Assembly (NCBI GenBank): GCA_028865235.1
Contig: CP114561.1
Coordinates: 1,818,001 to 1,882,000 of the forward strand
DNA: 64,000 nucleotides
Reading direction: 5' to 3'
DNA from: Candidatus Manganitrophus sp.
GTDB lineage: Bacteria > Nitrospirota > Nitrospiria > SBBL01 > Manganitrophaceae
The translations under genes were made by a program, and so were the position numbers. Numbering within the stretch: the stretch's first letter is position 1; each line of letters opens with the position of its first letter. The notes under the pieces are model-generated. The model ran no database searches, was not told the origin of the DNA, and was given only the letters and a program-made list of their open reading frames with translations. Positions 45,304 to 57,285 of this stretch are shown piece after piece.

Positions 45304-46341
45304 CTAAGCGCGAAGGAGTAAATCAAGGATAAAGATCCCGAACCAACCGACCAGAAGGACAAACCAACCGGCGATTAGGACAAACTCGAGTGTGGTGGAA
45401 AAGGAGACCGAAAACTGCTCGGCCGCCATGGTATAGACATCCTCCAGAACGTCGAGCTTTTGAGAAATGCTTTTGCTCCAGGCATCCAGATGAAACTTCT
45501 TTGAAATCTGATTGAAAAGACGGGCCGAATACCAATCGCCGATCAGTTTGATATTGTGATCGATGGCGTCGGATTCCAGAAGCGACTGGGTCCGAATTTG
45601 GATGATCTCTTTGAGATTGGCCCGAATCTCTTTGGAACGGAAAAGCATTCGTTGTGTTTGCTTCAGCAAAATAATCGTCTGCTGAAGTCGATCATCCAGC
45701 TGCTTATCCAAGATCCGCGACTTCAGAAGCTGAACATTGGCGATTTCAAATAATTCGATGTTGCTTTCGAAATCGCCGTGCGGATCGAACATAAAAGCGC
45801 CGTCCCAGTCGACCAGCGTCAGATCGTCTTTGGCGTATTTCAATCCCGATTGAAGTGTGTTTTGGATTTCTTCTTCATCGAGTTGGATCCGCTCATTTTT
45901 GAGGATCTGGGCAATCCGCTCTCCGTAAAGGGTGAGATAGAGTTCCGGGTCTCCTTGATAATTGGAGACGCAGTAGATGCTGTAATCTTCTTCAAAATGA
46001 GGAAGACATTGGTATTTCACCAGGAACGCCCTGCACTCTTCCAAAAGCACTTTCTTGGTATTTTCCAATTGCTCGGAAAGAAGGCTCTCCAACTCTACGG
46101 TCGCCTCGACAATCACAATATCGGGCAGATAGGCTTTGACCAGAAAGGTCACATCCCGGCCGAGCAGGCTGTTTTTCTCTACTCTGATGACCTTTTGCTT
46201 TGGGATGACGTCGGGATAGGCGGGAGAGCGCTTTAAAGTCTTGCTCTCAAAAACAGCGGTACTCTCCAAGTTGAGTTCGGTCTGGCCGACTAAAAAGGCG
46301 ACCAGTCTTCCCGGCAACGCGACTCCTTTTTCCATTTCCAT
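45304..46341 (-). CDS. RMD1/DUF155-like membrane protein
   Basis: A 345-residue protein. The core block VDWDGAFMFDPHGDFESNIELFEIANVQLLKSRILDKQLDD and the later IRTQSLLESDAIDHNIKLIGDWYSARLF match the DUF155 (RMD1/Sad1-interacting) family, and two C-terminal membrane helices (TLEFVLIAGWFVLLVGWFGIFILDLLL) complete it. Eukaryotic relatives affect microtubules or mitochondrial translation; the bacterial role is unknown. The start at ATG 46341 is preferred over an upstream frame. It is divergent from leuS. Confidence 0.72.
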   Translation of the reverse strand: MEMEKGVALPGRLVAFLVGQTELNLESTAVFESKTLKRSPAYPDVIPKQKVIRVEKNSLLGRDVTFLVKAYLPDIVIVEATVELESLLSEQLENTKKVLLEECRAFLVKYQCLPHFEEDYSIYCVSNYQGDPELYLTLYGERIAQILKNERIQLDEEEIQNTLQSGLKYAKDDLTLVDWDGAFMFDPHGDFESNIELFEIANVQLLKSRILDKQLDDRLQQTIILLKQTQRMLFRSKEIRANLKEIIQIRTQSLLESDAIDHNIKLIGDWYSARLFNQISKKFHLDAWSKSISQKLDVLEDVYTMAAEQFSVSFSTTLEFVLIAGWFVLLVGWFGIFILDLLLRA

Positions 46342-46382
46342 AAAAAAAGCATATACCTCGTCTACTCTCCCGTCAACCAAGC

Positions 46383-46411
46383 TTGCTAAATTACCAAGCC
46401 TATGTTAATTT
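46383..46411 (+). promoter_or_regulatory. Probable promoter for leuS
   Basis: TTGCTA (46383-46388), 17 bases, TAATTT (46406-46411), about 39 bases before the ATG at 46450. Confidence 0.45.
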
Positions 46412-46432
46412 TATCCAACACTCACACCATAA

Positions 46433-48962
<2,530 letters not shown>

Positions 48963-48966
<4 letters not shown>

Positions 48967-49496
48967 GAAGAGCGATTCTTCTCCTTCTGCTGAGCCTGGC
49001 CGGCTGTGGATACCACAGCGGACTCCGATCGGAAATGACCCCTCCCGATCAGACGATCGCCATTCCTCTTTTTGAGAACGCGACGTTCGAGCCGCTTTTG
49101 GAGAAACGGGTCAGCGAAAGCTTCAAAGAGACTTTTCTCAGACAAGGTTGGCAGGTCGTCGCCCATCCTCACCAAGCCCCTCGGACCCTTTCCGGCCGCG
49201 TGACCCGTTTCGACAAAACCCCCATCTCGTTGAATCGGATCGGCCAAGCCCAGGAATACCGGATTACCATCGGCCTCGACTATACGCTCCTTTCCGGCGG
49301 AGACGCTCCACCGGAAGAGAGAGATCACGCGGAGGCGTCCGCAGAGTACATCGTGCATCCCGACCCGCTTGCAGATCGGGTCGCGCAAGACCGGGCCATT
49401 CGTGAAGCGGGGAAACAGCTGGCCGAGCGGGTGGCCGGTTTGATCAGCATCGCCCCACTTTCATCACCTCCCCTCGCAACGCCGGCGGACCGATGA
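48963..49496 (+). CDS. lptE: LPS-assembly lipoprotein LptE
   Basis: ATG 48963 overlaps the leuS stop (ATGA). A lipoprotein signal (RRAILLLLLSLAGC|GYHSG) leads into the LptE fold: TIAIPLFENATFEPLLEKRVSESFKETFLRQGW, the usual conserved block, and a helix with AIREAGKQLAERVAGLI at the end. LptE sits inside the LptD barrel and guides LPS to the surface. It lies between leuS and holA, the arrangement seen in many proteobacteria, which supports the call. Confidence 0.85.
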
Positions 49497-50535
49497 CCTA
49501 CACAGAAGCCGTAAAGCACCTTGAGCAAGCGCGCTTTTCTCCCATTTATCTGCTCACCGGGGAAGAGCCCTTTTTCATCCAACAGATCCTGAGTGGCTTT
49601 CGGGAGAAGGTCCTCGAAGAGGCGTCCCGCGATTTTAATTATGATCACTTTCAAGGGGAGAGTCTCGATCCGCATCAGGTGTTGATGACGGCGAAGACCT
49701 TTCCTTTGTTCAGCATGCGGCGGTTGGTCATTATCCAAAACGCGGATCTCATCAAAGATGAGCGCGAGACGCTCTTGGGTTACCTCGAATCGCCTTGCGA
49801 TACGACCGTTTTGGTGTTTGTTGCCGCGAAACCCGACATGCGTAAAAAACTTTTTACCGCGCTGAAAAAGAAAGGAACCGCGATCCACTGCGCCCTCTCT
49901 CGGAACAGGCTTTACCGGGGTGGATTGCTCAGGAAGGAAAGCGGCGGGGAGTCTCCCTTTCGGAGGAGGCAACATGGTACCTGAAAGAACGCCTCGGGAA
50001 TGATCTCTTTCTCATTCAGCAGGAGATCGATAAATTTTCACTTCATTCTTCGGATAAAAAGGAAGTTTCTCTCGAGATGGTTCAGCAGTTGATCGCAGGG
50101 GGGCGAAGTCATTCAATTTTTGAATTGGTCCGAGCCGTCGGCGAGAAAAATCTGAAGCGCTCTCTGACCCTTCTCTCCTCTCTGCTCGAAGAGGGGGAGC
50201 ATCCCCTTTTCATTCTGACGATGCTGACGCGGCAGTGGCGGCTCATGGCGACGGCCCGAGAGGGAATCGACGCCGGGAAATCGGAAACGGCGGTCGGCAA
50301 GAAGGTTCCGATGCCCCCCAGCCTCCTTCCGGCTTTCTTCAAGCAGCTGCGGAATTGGAAGGAAAGCGAGATTCGGAGGGCGTTTGACCTCTCCTTGGCC
50401 GCAGATTCTCAATTGAAGGGGGGAAGACAATCGGCGCCGCAAGTTCTCGAGATGCTGTTGCTCGACCTCTGTCGGCCGCATCCGACATCCCAACGGACCG
50501 GCTACACCCTCCCTTTTCTGGAATCAAGGTCATGA
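49493..50535 (+). CDS. holA: DNA polymerase III subunit delta (frameshifted)
   Basis: The N-terminal AAA-like part (PIYLLTGEEPFFIQQILSGFREKVL; DPHQVLMTAKTFPLFSMRRLVII) and the C-terminal collar part (SIFELVRAVGEKNLKRSLTLLSSLLEEGEHPLFILTMLTRQWRLM) identify the clamp-loader delta subunit. One C missing in the GCCCTCTC stretch near 49893 splits the frame; with it ALSEQALPGWIAQEGKRRGVSLSEEA is restored, giving 347 residues. Delta opens the sliding clamp at primed sites. It overlaps the lptE stop by ATGA. Confidence 0.87.
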
Positions 50536-50663
50536 GGCTCGCCCGATTTTCCCTTTTGAAGAGAACCGATCGGACCGCTCTCCGCCTCGACGGCGATCCG
50601 GCGAAAGGAGCGGGCCAAGCAAGGCGCCTTGAGATAATCCGCTCGATATGCCGTGGTTTCATG

Positions 50664-50951
50664 TTAGGCCGAGGGGGATGTCTTCGACGACAGAAATTTA
50701 TTGACCCTCGCCGCGAGGCGGGAGATTTTGCGGGAGGCGCGCGCTTTGGGAATCACCCCTTTGGATGCGGCGCCGTCGAGCGACGAGGTTGCGTCTTTGA
50801 GAGCCGATTTCGCCTGATCCTGATTCTTTTCAGAAAGGGCCGTCTGAACCCGCTTGACGGCGGTTCGAACGGCGGAGAGGATCCCTCGGTTTCTCTGTCT
50901 CCTTTTCCTTGCCTGCCGTTCTCGCTTCAATGCAGATGGATGATTTGCCAC
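50664..50951 (-). CDS. rpsT: 30S ribosomal protein S20
   Basis: A 95-residue, strongly basic helical protein starting ANHPSALKRERQARKRRQRNRGILSAVRTAVKRV and ending ARASRKISRLAARVNKF, the S20 pattern. S20 binds 16S rRNA in early assembly. It is convergent with holA (gap of about 130 bases) and divergent from murJ, the typical place of rpsT beside murJ. AAGGAGATCTCAATCG precedes the ATG. Confidence 0.96.
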   Translation of the reverse strand: MANHPSALKRERQARKRRQRNRGILSAVRTAVKRVQTALSEKNQDQAKSALKDATSSLDGAASKGVIPKARASRKISRLAARVNKFLSSKTSPSA

Positions 50952-50998
50952 GATTGAGATCTCCTTAATTTAAAAGTCGTTTTTTAACATAGCACGCT

Positions 50999-52621
50999 AT
51001 GGAAAGTCAAGGAAAAAGCCTTGCTGCTCAAGGTCACGTCGAGAAAGGAATCGCCGGCGCGGCCGGTATTGTCGCGTTCGGGACGCTGATCAGCCGCATT
51101 CTCGGATTCATTCGGGATATGATCCTGGCCAACCTCTTCGGGGCGACGATCGCGGCGGATGCATTCTATGTCGCCTTCCGGATTCCGAATATCCTTCGGG
51201 AGTTGTTTGCCGAAGGCTCGATGTCGGCCGCCTTTATTCCGGTTTTTACGGAGTACCTCTCGAAAAAGTCACGATCGGAGGCCAAAGAGCTCGCCTCGGC
51301 GGCGTTTACCACCCTCCTTCTGCTTCTTTGTATTGTCGTCGCCTTCGGGATTTTCTTTTCTCCCCAACTGATCCGCTTGATTGCCCCCGGTTTTGTCGAT
51401 GATCCCCATAAATTCTCGCTGACCGTCTCCATGACCCGCATCATGTTTCCCTTCCTCCTCTTTATCTCTCTGGCGGCCCTCGCGATGGGAATCCTTAACA
51501 GCACCCGGCGTTTCGCCCCCCCGGCGCTCGCCTCCGGTGTTTTTAATGTGGTCAGCATCCTTTTTGTCTTCGGTTTTACTCCGCTCCTTCCCGAGCCGGT
51601 TTACGGGGCCGCGGTCGGTGTTGCATTGGGAGGACTCGCGCAATTCCTTATCCAGGTTCCCGCCCTCTATCAGGAGGGATTCCCTCTTTCCTTTCGAAGG
51701 CCGATCCGGCCGCTCCATCCCGGGGTTGTTCAAATGGGACGGCTCCTCCTTCCGACGACGCTCGGCCTTTCCGTCACGCAAATCAACGTCCTGGTAAACA
51801 CCCTTCTCGCCTCATACTTGGTTGCCGGAAGCGTCACTTATCTTTATTTCGGGATGCGGCTCATCCACTTCCCGCTCGGTATCTTTGCCGTCGCCCTCTC
51901 TACGGCGATTCTTCCGACCCTCTCGACACAAGCGGCCAAAGGAGAAACAGAAGGGTTGCGGCAAACCTTTTCTTTCGGCCTTCGGTTGGTCTTTTTTATC
52001 ACCTTTCCCGCCATGATGGGGCTCATCCTCTTTCGGATTCCGATCGTTCATCTTCTCTTCGAACATGGGGAATTCGGCCGCGTGGCGACACTTGGGACGG
52101 CAAACGCCGTTCTGTTCTATTCCATCGGACTTTGGGCGTTTGCCGGAATCCGAATCGTGGTACCAGTCTTCTACTCTCTTCAGGATACGAAGACCCCTGT
52201 AAAGATCGGTCTGGTTGCCGTGGTCGCCAATGTGATTCTAAATCTCGTCCTGATGGGCCCGCTTCAGCATAGCGGTTTAGCCCTGGCGACCTCCCTTTCA
52301 GCAATCCTCAACTTCTCCCTCCTGCTCCTCATTCTGAGGAAACGGATCGGACGGATCGACGGAAAACGAATTCTCAACTCACATCTAAAGGTCATCCTCG
52401 CCTCCAGCACCCTTTTACCGATCTCCTTATGGCTAAATGCCCAGGCGATGTGGCTCTCTGCAGGAAGTTGGCTTTTTAAAGCAGCGCTACTCGCTATAGC
52501 AATCGCCGTAAGTGCAGCATCCTACTTCTTGATACAAGCCTCGCTAAAAAGTGAAGAAATGTACTTTATCCTCAATCTTATCAAGAGTCGTCTTACAAAA
52601 CGCTCCCAAACTCCTCATTAG
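50999..52621 (+). CDS. murJ: Lipid II flippase MurJ
   Basis: A 540-residue protein with about 14 membrane helices, the MviN/MurJ start (GIVAFGTLISRILGFIRDMILANLFG), the conserved AFRIPNILRELFAEGSMSAAFIPVF stretch and later LYFGMRLIHFPLGIFAVALSTAILPTLS. MurJ flips lipid II across the inner membrane for wall synthesis. The frame is intact. It shares a spacer of about 47 bases with rpsT, which must hold the promoters for both. Confidence 0.95.
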   Translation: MESQGKSLAAQGHVEKGIAGAAGIVAFGTLISRILGFIRDMILANLFGATIAADAFYVAFRIPNILRELFAEGSMSAAFIPVFTEYLSKKSRSEAKELASAAFTTLLLLLCIVVAFGIFFSPQLIRLIAPGFVDDPHKFSLTVSMTRIMFPFLLFISLAALAMGILNSTRRFAPPALASGVFNVVSILFVFGFTPLLPEPVYGAAVGVALGGLAQFLIQVPALYQEGFPLSFRRPIRPLHPGVVQMGRLLLPTTLGLSVTQINVLVNTLLASYLVAGSVTYLYFGMRLIHFPLGIFAVALSTAILPTLSTQAAKGETEGLRQTFSFGLRLVFFITFPAMMGLILFRIPIVHLLFEHGEFGRVATLGTANAVLFYSIGLWAFAGIRIVVPVFYSLQDTKTPVKIGLVAVVANVILNLVLMGPLQHSGLALATSLSAILNFSLLLLILRKRIGRIDGKRILNSHLKVILASSTLLPISLWLNAQAMWLSAGSWLFKAALLAIAIAVSAASYFLIQASLKSEEMYFILNLIKSRLTKRSQTPH

Positions 52622-52729
52622 GCTCAATAGTAGAGTAAGTAAACATCCCATCCATATATAGTATACAAACAGTAGCCTTAGATATAGCATTCATAGAATT
52701 ATCAATAGTAGCATGGCTATAAATTTGTC

Positions 52730-52758
52730 TTGACTGTAATTATTCTATGTGCTATACA
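52730..52758 (+). promoter_or_regulatory. Sigma-70 promoter for the HARE-HTH gene
   Basis: TTGACT (52730-52735), 17 bases, TATACA (52753-52758). The start point near 52765 excludes the upstream GTG and ATG codons and supports GTG 52779. Confidence 0.65.
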
Positions 52759-52778
52759 TGTTCTATAGAGGTGTTACA

Positions 52779-53315
52779 GTGGAAGACTTCAAAGATATTA
52801 TTACAGGTCTTGAACAGCGAATTCACGTTTACAAGTCGAAACTACAAGAGCTTCAAAAGAAACGTGAAAAGATTGAGGATGAAATTAAGACTGTCAAAAA
52901 ATACCTAGAGCTCGCCGAAACACTCTACCGCGTCGAAATTGAAAAGGCCAAGTGGGCCCAGCCTTCTAATCAACTTACTTCAGAAACGGAAAAAGAGAAG
53001 GGTGGCAAACCAACCGCTGAAGGCCATGACCATTCAAAAGAAATCCTTCTAGAAAAAACAAAATATGCCGGACTCTCCGTCCCACAGGCGACCTTTTTGC
53101 TCTTAAAAGAGGCCGGTAAGCCGCTACATGCCAAAGAAATATTTCAAAAACTTACGGAGGGGGGTGTTCGAATCAGGGGGAAAACCCCTGTAACCTCGGT
53201 CGCCATCTCCCTTTCAAGGGATAAGCGCTTCAAGAAGATTGCGCCGAATACATTCACGCTTGTTGAGGAGACAGGGCCGGAAACCCTGTTGGGAAAAAAC
53301 CCTGCTGGGTCATGA
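52779..53315 (+). CDS. Coiled-coil protein with a HARE-HTH domain
   Basis: GTG 52779 follows AGAGGTGTTACA and lies downstream of the promoter. Residues 1-60 form a coiled coil (LQELQKKREKIEDEIKTVKKYLELAETL), then a polar linker, then a HARE-HTH winged helix at about 95-160 (GLSVPQATFLLLKEAGKPLHAKEIF; IRGKTPVTSVAISLSRDKRFKKIAPNTFTL). HARE-HTH domains occur in RNA polymerase delta, restriction and chromatin-linked proteins and probably bind DNA. AT content is higher than in the neighbours, a sign it may be acquired. Confidence 0.72.
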   Translation: MEDFKDIITGLEQRIHVYKSKLQELQKKREKIEDEIKTVKKYLELAETLYRVEIEKAKWAQPSNQLTSETEKEKGGKPTAEGHDHSKEILLEKTKYAGLSVPQATFLLLKEAGKPLHAKEIFQKLTEGGVRIRGKTPVTSVAISLSRDKRFKKIAPNTFTLVEETGPETLLGKNPAGS

Positions 53316-53386
53316 AAGGGGGTGAGAGAGAATTGGCGACAAAAAAGAAGACCGCCACAAAGAAAAAAGCGACAAAAAAGAAATAG
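53312..53386 (+). CDS. 24-residue lysine-rich peptide ORF
   Basis: ATG 53312 overlaps the stop of the HARE-HTH gene (ATGA). The peptide reads MKGGERELATKKKTATKKKA, then TKKK, a histone H1-like Lys/Thr/Ala tail. It could be a real small protein, or the true C-terminal tail of the HARE-HTH protein displaced by a one-base error. A strong terminator follows 20 bases later. Confidence 0.4.
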   Translation: MKGGERELATKKKTATKKKATKKK

Positions 53387-53406
53387 TGTTAGATAGAAAT
53401 GAATGG

Positions 53407-53437
53407 GGGGCCCTTCGGGGCCCCTCTGTTTTTTTAT
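53407..53437 (+). terminator. Rho-independent terminator
   Basis: GGGGCCC-TTCG-GGGCCCC (53407-53424), a 7-bp stem with a UUCG tetraloop, is followed by CTCTGTTTTTTTATTTTTT. It ends the HARE-HTH unit just before convergent lpxC. Confidence 0.9.
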
Positions 53438-53446
53438 TTTTTGGAA

Positions 53447-54370
53447 TTATATTGCTGATGAGAGAGGCGAGTAGATCGGTACCGGTCGGGAAGGAACTCT
53501 GTGTGGTTCAACCGCGGGACCGGCGCCCAAGATTTTACAGGCTTTATTGTTTTGTAAAAGCGCTTTAATCAGCCTCGAATGAAGCAGGTGTCCCGAGCAA
53601 ACCGCCTCGATCTTACCGATGATCGGCATTCCGAGCAGCGAGAGATCTCCAATTAAATCGAGAATTTTGTGGCGAACGAATTCGTCCGGGAAGCGAAGCC
53701 CCCCCTCGTTTAACACCTGCTCCTCCCCAATGACAATCGCATTCTCGAGCGAGCCTCCCCGGGCCAGCCCCATTGATTGAAGCATTTGGACATCCTTCAG
53801 GAACCCGAATGTCCTGGCCGGAGCGATCTCGGTCATAAAGGTTTCCGGGCTATGCTGATAACGGTATGTCTGGCTCGAGATCAGCGGATGATCAAATTGG
53901 ATCTGATAAGAGATTTCGAAGGTGGACGCCGGAGAAATGGTGACATGTTTCCCCTTTTCCGAGACGGTCACCGGTTCGATCACTTGGACGATTCTTTTTG
54001 CCTTTTTTTGATGAACAATCCCGGCCGCTGATAAAAGCTCGGCAAAAGGGGCCGCACTTCCGTCTAAAATAGGAACCTCCGGACCATCTAATTCGATGAT
54101 GAGATTATCGACGCCGAAAGCAGAGATCGCCGCCAGAAGGTGCTCAATCGTCTGGACGGTTGCTCCTTCTATCCCGATTGTGGTAGACAAATGGGTAGAA
54201 ACCACGTGGGAAGCATTCGCAGGGATCAAAACGCCGCCGAGATCTGTTCTGCAGAAAAGGATCCCGCTCCCCTCGGCGGCGGGAATCAGTCTTAGATGAA
54301 TCTTTTCTCCGGAATGAAGGCCGATTCCAGAGCAGGATACCTCGTTTTGGATTGTTTTTTCATTCATCAT
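53447..54370 (-). CDS. lpxC: UDP-acyl-GlcNAc deacetylase LpxC
   Basis: A 307-residue enzyme for the committed step of lipid A synthesis. It shows the start TIQNEVSCSGIGLHSGEKIHLRLIPA, the first zinc His in VQTIEHLLAAISAFGVDN, the FMTEIAPARTFGFLKDV stretch and the second metal site RHKILDLIGDLSLLG, with SGHLLHSRL near the end. All blocks are in order and in one frame. It confirms a diderm envelope. Confidence 0.95.
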   Translation of the reverse strand: MMNEKTIQNEVSCSGIGLHSGEKIHLRLIPAAEGSGILFCRTDLGGVLIPANASHVVSTHLSTTIGIEGATVQTIEHLLAAISAFGVDNLIIELDGPEVPILDGSAAPFAELLSAAGIVHQKKAKRIVQVIEPVTVSEKGKHVTISPASTFEISYQIQFDHPLISSQTYRYQHSPETFMTEIAPARTFGFLKDVQMLQSMGLARGGSLENAIVIGEEQVLNEGGLRFPDEFVRHKILDLIGDLSLLGMPIIGKIEAVCSGHLLHSRLIKALLQNNKACKILGAGPAVEPHRVPSRPVPIYSPLSSAI

Positions 54371-54728
54371 TCGTAAGAAACCTCAGTAAGAAATCTCGCT
54401 CGAACCTTCCTGATCTCCAATGTGGGATATAATGATCATTACCCGGAGAGGAAAAGCAACATCTATGCCAATCCCTTCTCACGGAGAATTTTATTTTATT
54501 TGCATAAACAATCGGTTAGAAAAAAGATCGGTGCCGCAATTTAGATCACGCGTGCGAGTTGTTGTAAAAAAAAGACGAGCCGGGCAAAATCTGTTGTCTT
54601 TAAGCAACGCTTTTATTTTATCCCTTTCCCATCATTACGGAATAAACCGGATCGAACGGGTAACTCCTCGTATCGACTTTGACGACCAAAACGGTTAAGA
54701 TAGCATCAACTCATCGGATAGAATATTC
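54371..54728. other. Spacer between divergent lpxC and glgA
   Basis: An open frame on the plus strand (54420-54698, 92 codons) has no recognisable family and a composition unlike coding DNA here, so I do not call it. A promoter-like pair (TCGACT, 17 bases, TAAGAT near 54675-54703) stands before glgA. AT-rich segments around 54480-54560 suggest regulatory DNA. Confidence 0.4.
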
Positions 54729-56210
54729 ATGATCCCCGTGGAAGGAAAATTAAACATCATGATGGCGGCCTCTGAGGCGGCTCCTTACGCGAAAACAGGG
54801 GGGTTGGCCGATGTCGTCGGCGCCCTCTCGAAGGCGTTGGCAGCCCGCGGCGCATCGGTTTCCGTCTTCCTCCCCTTTTATTCGCAGATTGATCAAAGCC
54901 GTTTCCCCCTGAAATCGACGGGACAGACGATCGCCGTCCCGGTCTCCGGCCGGCTTGAGACGGGGGAGATTTTTTCTCACGAACTCGCCGGCGTTCAATA
55001 TTATTTCATCAAAAACGATCCCTATTTTAATCGACCCGGATTGTATGGAACCAATGAGGGGGACTACACCGACAACGCGGCGCGTTTCGTCTTCTTCTCA
55101 CGCGCCGTTCTGGAATCGGCCAAAACGCTCGATCTGCGCCCCCAGATCGTTCACAGCCACGATTGGCATACCGGGCTCATCCCCGTTTACTTAAAAACGG
55201 CTTATGCGAGTGAACCCTCTTTCCAGGAAACCGCAACCTTATTCACAATTCATAATCTCGGCTATCAGGGGATCTTCTGGCATTACGACTGGCATCTCCT
55301 CAATCTTCCCTGGGACTATTTCAACCATGAGGCTTTGGAATTTTATGGAAAGATCAATTTTCTGAAGGGTGGATTGATCTTTGCCGATGCCCTCTCGACG
55401 GTGAGCCCCCGTTATGCCAAGGAGATCCAGACGGCCGCATATGGACACCGTTTGGAAGGGGTCCTTCGAAAACGAAGAAAAGATCTTTTTGGAATTCTAA
55501 ATGCAATCGATACTGAAGAGTGGGATCCGTCCCGCGATCCCTGTATTGCCTCGGCCTACGACGCAAAGGCCATTCAAGGAAAAGAAAAATGCAAAGCCGC
55601 CCTCCAGAAGGAGCTCGGCCTCCCCGTTCAGAAAGATGTTCCGCTGCTGGCAATGATCAGCCGGCTGAGCGAGCAGAAGGGGATCGATCTGATCGTCTCG
55701 GCCTTTGATCGAATGATGGCGACCGGGGCGCAATTGATCATTTTAGGAAACGGCGACAAGGAATATGAAATGCGGCTGGAAGCGTTGGCAAAGGAATATC
55801 CGCAGCAGGCGGTCGTGAAGATCGCCTATGATCATCCTCTCGCGCACCGTATCGAAGCCGGCGCCGATATTTTTCTGATGCCCTCCAAGTATGAGCCGTG
55901 CGGGTTGAGCCAGATGATGAGTCTCCGTTACGGAACGGTGCCGGTCGTCCGCGCGACGGGAGGGCTCGACGACACCATTACCCAATTCAATCCGGATACG
56001 TTGAAGGGAAACGGATTCAAATTCAAGGCGTACACCGCAACCGCCTTCTTTCGGCAAGTCCAAAACGCCCTCTCGCTTTTCAGAGAGAAAAAGAAGTGGC
56101 GGGCCCTGATCCGAAACGGGATGGAAGGCAATTACGCGTGGGACGCCTCCGCCGAAAAATACCTGAATCTTTACCGGCGGATCCACAATAAGAAACGGGG
56201 GGAACGATGA
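54729..56210 (+). CDS. glgA: Glycogen synthase
   Basis: A 493-residue GT5 glycosyltransferase with the ADP-glucose site motif AKTGGLADVVGALSKAL near the start, HSHDWHTGLIPVYLKT, and the C-terminal MPSKYEPCGLSQMMSLRYGTVPVVRATGGL. It elongates alpha-1,4-glucan from ADP-glucose. It overlaps the pfkA start by 4 bases (ATGA), so glycogen storage and glycolysis genes are co-transcribed. Confidence 0.95.
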   Translation: MIPVEGKLNIMMAASEAAPYAKTGGLADVVGALSKALAARGASVSVFLPFYSQIDQSRFPLKSTGQTIAVPVSGRLETGEIFSHELAGVQYYFIKNDPYFNRPGLYGTNEGDYTDNAARFVFFSRAVLESAKTLDLRPQIVHSHDWHTGLIPVYLKTAYASEPSFQETATLFTIHNLGYQGIFWHYDWHLLNLPWDYFNHEALEFYGKINFLKGGLIFADALSTVSPRYAKEIQTAAYGHRLEGVLRKRRKDLFGILNAIDTEEWDPSRDPCIASAYDAKAIQGKEKCKAALQKELGLPVQKDVPLLAMISRLSEQKGIDLIVSAFDRMMATGAQLIILGNGDKEYEMRLEALAKEYPQQAVVKIAYDHPLAHRIEAGADIFLMPSKYEPCGLSQMMSLRYGTVPVVRATGGLDDTITQFNPDTLKGNGFKFKAYTATAFFRQVQNALSLFREKKKWRALIRNGMEGNYAWDASAEKYLNLYRRIHNKKRGER

Positions 56211-57285
56211 AAATCGGTGTGTTAACCGGAGGCGGCGACGCCCCGGGACTCAATGCCGTCATTCGCGCCATCGTCAAATCATCCAAAGTCAAATACAATT
56301 GCGAAGTGCTCGGGATCGAAGAGGGCTTCGACGGGCTTCTCTCTCCGGTCAAAGTCAGGCCGATGACCCCCTGGACCATCCGGGGCATTCTCCCGACGGG
56401 AGGAACCGTCTTGGGGACCACCAGCACCATTAACCCGATGCAAATGACCCGAACGATCGACGGAAAACAGCAAGCGGTCGATCTTTCGGGCGAATTGAAA
56501 AAGAATTTCGAGGAGCTCGGGCTCTCGGCCCTGATCGTGATCGGCGGTGACGGCACCCTGAAAATCGCCGACCACCTCTACAAAATGGGGGTTCCCACCA
56601 TCGGCATTCCGAAAACGATCGACAACGATATCCCGGCGACCGACGTCACCTTTGGATTTCAAACCGCGGTGAACACGGCGACCGAGGCACTCGACAAGCT
56701 GCATACGACGGCCGAAAGCCATCATCGGGTGATCGTGGTCGAGTTGATGGGCCGCTACGTCGGATGGATCGCCCTGGAGGCCGGGATTGCAGGGGGGGCC
56801 GATGTGATCTTAATCCCCGAGATCCCGTTCCAGATCGATCAGGTTTGCAAGAAGATCGTGGGGCGCTATGAACAGGGCAGCCGCTTTTCGATTGTGGTCG
56901 TCGCCGAAGGGGCCAAACCGCTCGGCGGGGAAATGTCGGTCATCAAACGCTCCGAGACCGGCTACGCGCTGCGCCTCGGCGGAATCGGCAACAAGGTCGG
57001 GGAGGAGATCGGCAGCTGCACCAAGATGGATGTCCGGGTCACGGTGCTCGGTCACATTCAGCGGGGCGGATCGCCGACCCCTACGATCGCATCCTGGCGA
57101 CCCGCTTCGGCGTCGCCGCGATGGACCTTTTTGCGCAGGGTCGTTTCGGCGAGATGGTCTGCTTGAAAGGAGACGAGGTCTGCTCGGTTCCCCTCACAGA
57201 AGCAACGCGGGGGCTGAAATTCGTCCCGGCCGACGGGGAGAGGGTCCGCGCCGCCGAAGCACTCGGGATCTCCTTCGGTCGATGA
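56207..57285 (+). CDS. pfkA: 6-phosphofructokinase (frameshifted)
   Basis: The enzyme phosphorylates fructose 6-phosphate. Seen are GVLTGGGDAPGLNAVIRA, the phosphate-donor loop VIGGDGTLKIADHLY, PKTIDNDIPATDVTFGF and the substrate motif VELMGRYVGWIALEAG. A Gly follows GGD as in ATP enzymes, but the Lys of PKTIDND is the form found in PPi-type and mixed groups, so the donor (ATP or PPi) is uncertain. The last part is in another frame; one C added in the ACCCCT stretch near 57080 gives PTPYDRILATRFGVAAMDLF and a 359-residue protein ending at 57285. Confidence 0.88.

Noticed and set aside
54420..54698. 92-codon frame between lpxC and glgA
   Set aside because: No recognisable domain, irregular composition and a weak start; kept only as a note on the spacer.
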